From positions 1-9,344 of the forward strand of contig CALFIU010000119.1 in assembly GCA_937877455.1 (NCBI GenBank): DNA of 9,344 bases, written 5' to 3'. The translations under genes and the position numbers were made by a program. Shown here piece after piece: positions 5,986 through 9,344 of the stretch (position 1 is the first letter of the stretch; each line of letters begins with the position of its first letter). The DNA comes from an uncultured Bacteroidales bacterium. Lineage in GTDB: Bacteria; Bacteroidota; Bacteroidia; Bacteroidales; UBA3824. The notes under the pieces were generated by a model, which saw nothing but the letters and a program-made list of their open reading frames with translations, made no database searches and was not told where the DNA came from.

Positions 5986-7548
5986 ATGAACGAACCGATA
6001 AAATATCCAGTTGGCAGGGCTGATTTTGAGAGCATTATCAGCGAGGGATTCCTCTATGTTGACAAGTCCGAGCGTATGTACGAAATGATTGGCAGTAGGA
6101 AGTTTGTGTTTCTGTCGCGTCCGAGGCGGTTCGGCAAATCGCTGTTGGTGAATACTTTGCAGGCTTATTTCGAGGGCAAGAAAGAACTTTTTGAAGGTCT
6201 CAAGATTTCAGAATATGAAAAAGATTGGGTGCAGTATCCAGTAATTACGCTTGATATGTCGGCGGTCAAAGACATTGAGATTGACAAAATGTCGTCGGCG
6301 ATTTCCGTTCAGTTGGAGAGGTACGAAAACCAGTATTCAATACCCATTGACAAAGATGCAAGTAATGGGGCGCGTTTTTATAGACTAATCCAAACTATCA
6401 AATCCAAGACCAAACGCAATGTTGTAATCTTGATCGACGAGTACGATGCGCCGCTCAACGCACATCTCCACGATGGCAATTTAAAATTGGTGAAGTCAAA
6501 ATTGCAGGAAGTTTACCAGCAATTGAAAGTTTGCGAAAAAGATGAGCGTTTTGTGTTCATAACTGGAATTTCGAGGTTTTCGCAAGTGTCGATTTTCTCC
6601 ACTCTCAACAATCTTGCCGACATATCTATGCTCGACAAGTTTTCGGACATCTGCGGCATCACTCACGAGGAGTTGAATGATTATTTTCACGACGGAATCC
6701 AAAATCTCGCCGACAAATTCCACTGTACTTACGACGAGATGATTGCAAAAATGGAATACAAGTACGACAGTTACCATTTCAGCGAGTTTTCGCCCGCAAT
6801 GTTCAATCCTACAAGCGTTTTGAGTGCCATTAACGATGAAAAACTTGACAACTATTGGTTCAGGACGGCAACATCGTCATACATCATAGACCATCTCAAA
6901 AAGCACCACGCCGACATTCCGCATCTTGTGCCGAAGAAACTGTATGCCGACGATTTTTCTGTTTCGCCGGAAGATGTCGATTCGCTTTGGCCGGTGTTGT
7001 TTCAGGCGGGATATTTGACGATTAAGGGCTACGACCCAGAAAGTGAAATGTACACGCTCGACTATCCTAACAACGAGGTCCGCATCGGAATGATGCAGAA
7101 TATGATGTATTTTTATTACCCTCAAAATTTCTCGTCGGGCAAGGCGTCGATGAAGGATTTTTATTTTGCACTCCGAGACGGCAATATTGACGAATCGATG
7201 GCGGCTCTCAAAGACTTTATGTCGCAGATTCCCAATATTTTGAACAACAAGGAGGAAAAGCATTTCCAAACCATACTCTATGTCCTCTTCACTTGGCTTG
7301 GCTTTTACACCGAAACGGAGGTCAACACCGCCACGGGTCGCATTGATGTAGTTATTAAAAACGCAAAAAACATTTTCGTCCTCGAACTCAAAGTGGACGG
7401 CTCTGCCGACGACGCATTGGCGCAAATCAACTCCAAAAACTATCCCATTGCCTACAAATACGACGGCAGGGAGGTTGTTAAAATTGGTGTCAACATCTCC
7501 TCAGACGGCGATGTGCGGACGATTACGGAGTGGAAAGTTGAAAATTGA
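5986..7548 (+). CDS. AAA-ATPase-like protein with C-terminal PD-(D/E)XK nuclease domain
   Basis: 520 residues from ATG 5986, full family length. The N-terminal signature is YPVGRADFESII...YVDKS (7-28). The family's modified Walker A is LSRPRRFGKS (43-52), Walker B is VVILIDEYDAP (146-156) and sensor 1 is FITGISRFS (191-199). A helical middle (about 220-420) follows. The C-terminal nuclease domain has GRIDVV (451-456, Asp454), VLELK (465-469, Glu467 and Lys469) and the helix ALAQI (477-481). All expected active-site residues are present, so ATPase and nuclease are probably functional. This corresponds to the Pfam pair AAA-ATPase_like and PDDEXK_9. The cellular role of the family is unsettled; nucleic-acid cleavage in defence or mobile-element control is often suspected. 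Base composition is visibly more GC-rich than the operon upstream, so the two may have different origins. Confidence 0.93.
   Translation: MNEPIKYPVGRADFESIISEGFLYVDKSERMYEMIGSRKFVFLSRPRRFGKSLLVNTLQAYFEGKKELFEGLKISEYEKDWVQYPVITLDMSAVKDIEIDKMSSAISVQLERYENQYSIPIDKDASNGARFYRLIQTIKSKTKRNVVILIDEYDAPLNAHLHDGNLKLVKSKLQEVYQQLKVCEKDERFVFITGISRFSQVSIFSTLNNLADISMLDKFSDICGITHEELNDYFHDGIQNLADKFHCTYDEMIAKMEYKYDSYHFSEFSPAMFNPTSVLSAINDEKLDNYWFRTATSSYIIDHLKKHHADIPHLVPKKLYADDFSVSPEDVDSLWPVLFQAGYLTIKGYDPESEMYTLDYPNNEVRIGMMQNMMYFYYPQNFSSGKASMKDFYFALRDGNIDESMAALKDFMSQIPNILNNKEEKHFQTILYVLFTWLGFYTETEVNTATGRIDVVIKNAKNIFVLELKVDGSADDALAQINSKNYPIAYKYDGREVVKIGVNISSDGDVRTITEWKVEN
7533..7548 (+). repeat. 16-bp repeat over a gene end (copy 2)
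   Basis: GAAAGTTGAAAATTGA forms the last codons and the TGA of the 5986 gene and matches 52-67 with one mismatch. Both copies end a gene of the same nuclease family. Confidence 0.6.
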
Positions 7549-7562
7549 CAATGGAAAAACTT

Positions 7563-7593
7563 TTTGCAATATCAATCATTATTTTTATTTTTG
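7563..7593 (+). promoter_or_regulatory. Bacteroidota-type promoter of the second AAA/PD-(D/E)XK gene
   Basis: TTTG (7563-7566), 19 nt, TATTTTTG (7586-7593), both consensus, with a predicted start near 7600 and ATG at 7621. The -33 box is extended as TTTTTGCA, the same extension as in the promoter at 5925, so the two nuclease genes may be expressed alike but from separate starts. Confidence 0.7.
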
Positions 7594-7620
7594 CAGAAAG
7601 AAACATAATCAAGAATCATT

Positions 7621-9344
7621 ATGGGACAAAACTCATCAATCCGCCACCTTCCATACGGTGAGAGCGACTTTGCTACAATTCGCAGAGAAAACAGATACTA
7701 TGTAGATAAGACAATGTTTATTCCGATGCTTGAAGTGTACAAATTCCAAACCTTCCTTCGTCCGCGACGGTTTGGCAAAAGTCTTATGCTCAATATGTTG
7801 GCGGCGTATTATGATGTGGCGATGAAAGACGATTTCGATATGCTTTTTGGCGATTTGTACATTGGCAAGAATCCAACTGAAAATCGTAATAAATACTTGA
7901 TTCTGAAATTCAACTTTTCTAAAGTTGATCCCGATGAAAAAAACGTAAATGCGTCGTTCAATGAACTTGTTCTCTCCACTCTAAGGGATTTTGCAAGCAA
8001 GTACGTTGATTTATTACCAAAAGGCATCGTAGAAGAATTATATCAAGAAAAGAGCTCAAACACGGCGTTTACAAAACTGTTGGGGAAGGTACATCTTGCC
8101 GGACGTGAAATATACGCCATTATCGACGAGTACGACAACTTTGCCAACACTATGCTCGCCGACAGCGAATCTCATTACACAAATCTCACTCACGGCGACG
8201 GCTTTTTCCGCTTGTTTTTCAACAACTTGAAAGCCGCCACCACCGAAAACGAAGCACCCGTGGCAAGGATTATGATTTCGGGAGTTACGCCACTCACGCT
8301 CAGCGACGTAACGAGCGGCTATAATATCGGAATGAATATTTCCACAGATTCTATGTTCAACACTCTTGCGGGTTTTACAGAATCGGAGTTTCGCCAAATG
8401 CTTGAATATTACAGAGATGCTACTGGTGTTTTCAAGCATTCCGTTGACGAACTTATAGAAATTACCAAACCGTGGTACGACAATAATTGTTTCAGCACAA
8501 AATCGTTGAAACAAGACCGTATGTACAATTCGGACATGGCGCTGTATTTCCTTAGGGAGTATATCGCAAACGATGGCGACCTTCCCGAAAAAATGGTCGA
8601 TTCAAACATCACCACCGACTACAACAAGATGTCGAAACTAATCCGTCTTGAAAAACAGTTTGGTCAGAAAACATCTCTGATTCAACGTATTACAACCGAA
8701 GGACAGATTTATTCAAGAATTAAATCTGAATTTTCATTAGAAGACCTCACACGTTACGAAAACCTTGTGAGCCTGATGTTTTACATGGGATTGTTGTCTG
8801 TCAACGGCTATGACATTGGGGATGCGTTGCTGGTAATTCCAAATTCAACCGTCCGACAGCAATATTTTGAGTACATGAAACGGTCGTATGAAACTTTGAT
8901 TTCGTGGAAGACCGACGACAATATTTTTGATGAACTCGGACGTGCGTTTGCAAAGCGCGGCGAACACGAGCCTTTCATGCGGTATATCGCAAGTTGTATG
9001 AAAGAGACGTCCGACAACCGCGATTTCATCAAGACTGGCGAGGCGTTTGTAAAGGGTTTTATTTTGGGACAGTTCGGAACTAACCTCAACTATTATCTTT
9101 CGCACACAGAATATGCTCACGGACATTGTTACAGCGACATTTTCCTCGAACCGCGTCTCGGCACGCCATACGCATACGTCATCGAATTGAAATATTGTCC
9201 CAAAACTTCATCGCAAGTCGAGATAGACAATCTTCTTAACGAGGCTCGCACCCAACTGCCGCAATACGTCAACAACAATAAAATCAACGTCCAAGCCAAG
9301 GACAACGGCTGGACGCTGACGGGAATAATCATGGTCTTCAACGG
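7621..9344 (+). CDS. AAA-ATPase-like/PD-(D/E)XK nuclease family protein, open at the window end
   Basis: ATG 7621 opens 574 full codons without a stop to the window end. If the terminal repeat is real overlap, it finishes at position 60 for 586 residues. N-terminal signature LPYGESDFATI...YYVDKT (10-31); modified Walker A FLRPRRFGKS (45-54); Walker B YAIIDEYDNF (165-174); sensor-like IMISGVTPLTL (217-227). The nuclease core has CYSDIFLEP (503-511, Asp506), YVIELK (519-524, Glu522 and Lys524) and the helix EARTQL (541-546). All key residues are intact. It is clearly a divergent paralogue of the 5986 protein, with a longer middle, and belongs to a different subgroup rather than being a recent duplicate. 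It has its own promoter at 7563-7593. Cellular role unknown; a nuclease is predicted. Confidence 0.92.
   Translation, partial: MGQNSSIRHLPYGESDFATIRRENRYYVDKTMFIPMLEVYKFQTFLRPRRFGKSLMLNMLAAYYDVAMKDDFDMLFGDLYIGKNPTENRNKYLILKFNFSKVDPDEKNVNASFNELVLSTLRDFASKYVDLLPKGIVEELYQEKSSNTAFTKLLGKVHLAGREIYAIIDEYDNFANTMLADSESHYTNLTHGDGFFRLFFNNLKAATTENEAPVARIMISGVTPLTLSDVTSGYNIGMNISTDSMFNTLAGFTESEFRQMLEYYRDATGVFKHSVDELIEITKPWYDNNCFSTKSLKQDRMYNSDMALYFLREYIANDGDLPEKMVDSNITTDYNKMSKLIRLEKQFGQKTSLIQRITTEGQIYSRIKSEFSLEDLTRYENLVSLMFYMGLLSVNGYDIGDALLVIPNSTVRQQYFEYMKRSYETLISWKTDDNIFDELGRAFAKRGEHEPFMRYIASCMKETSDNRDFIKTGEAFVKGFILGQFGTNLNYYLSHTEYAHGHCYSDIFLEPRLGTPYAYVIELKYCPKTSSQVEIDNLLNEARTQLPQYVNNNKINVQAKDNGWTLTGIIMVFN
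9322..9344 (+). repeat. Right copy of a 23-bp terminal direct repeat
   Basis: Identical to bases 1-23. Base 9321 (g) precedes it and the window ends with it, so the repeat cannot be extended from this window alone. Joining the copies extends the gene starting at 7621 by 37 nt to a stop. Confidence 0.95.

Noticed and set aside
6877..7425. 182-residue minus-strand ORF
   Set aside because: It is antisense to the nuclease domain of the 5986 gene, whose motifs prove the + strand reading.
7448..7705. 85-residue + strand ORF bridging the two nuclease genes
   Set aside because: It runs out of frame through the end of one gene, the promoter at 7563-7593 and the start of the next. No promoter or start signal of its own.
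1..9344. Plasmid or phage backbone
   Set aside because: No replication initiator, relaxase, integrase, partition or phage structural gene, and no tRNA or CRISPR array seen. The end overlap alone does not prove an episome.

Overview
The window looks like accessory DNA from a Bacteroidota (probably Bacteroidales) genome. Three lines of sequence evidence agree. It is AT-rich with no Shine-Dalgarno-like sites before the starts. Three near-perfect Bacteroidota-type promoters (TTTG, 19-20 nt, TAnnTTTG) sit where genes need them. Two genes belong to the AAA-ATPase-like / PD-(D/E)XK family that is greatly expanded in this phylum. All convincing genes are on the + strand.

Layout. Positions 1-60 are the last 19 codons and stop of a PD-(D/E)XK-type gene. 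Positions 61-264 hold no gene. A promoter at 265-296 drives a long leader (about 303-550) that contains a foldable element (337-459) and a 27-codon ORF (370-453). Five tightly packed genes follow, with gaps of 1 nt or less or a short overlap: a four-helix membrane protein (562-1653), a stand-alone P-loop GTPase (1655-2479), a single-pass membrane protein (2481-4094), a retropepsin-like aspartyl protease lipoprotein (4126-4617) and a second single-pass membrane protein (4618-5805). The first and fourth genes each lack one base in a 5-nt homopolymer just after their natural ATG. Then come two independently promoted AAA-ATPase-like/PD-(D/E)XK genes, at 5986-7548 (complete) and 7621 to the window end (open).

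The five-gene operon is the main novelty candidate. The two single-pass proteins share a recognisable cytosolic N-terminal domain of about 140 residues but carry unrelated regions beyond the membrane. With a cytosolic GTPase, a polytopic protein with a 240-residue loop and a lipid-anchored protease, this suggests a GTPase-controlled device spanning the envelope, with signalling or regulated proteolysis as the output. That function is inference. I do not recognise the operon as a named system.

The first 23 bases recur exactly as the last 23, in the same reading frame of the same gene family. If the ends are joined, the last gene becomes complete at 586 codons plus stop and the molecule would be a 9,321-bp circle. 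No replication, mobilisation or partition gene is visible, so an assembly break at a repeated gene family, or a tandem paralogue, is an equally live explanation.
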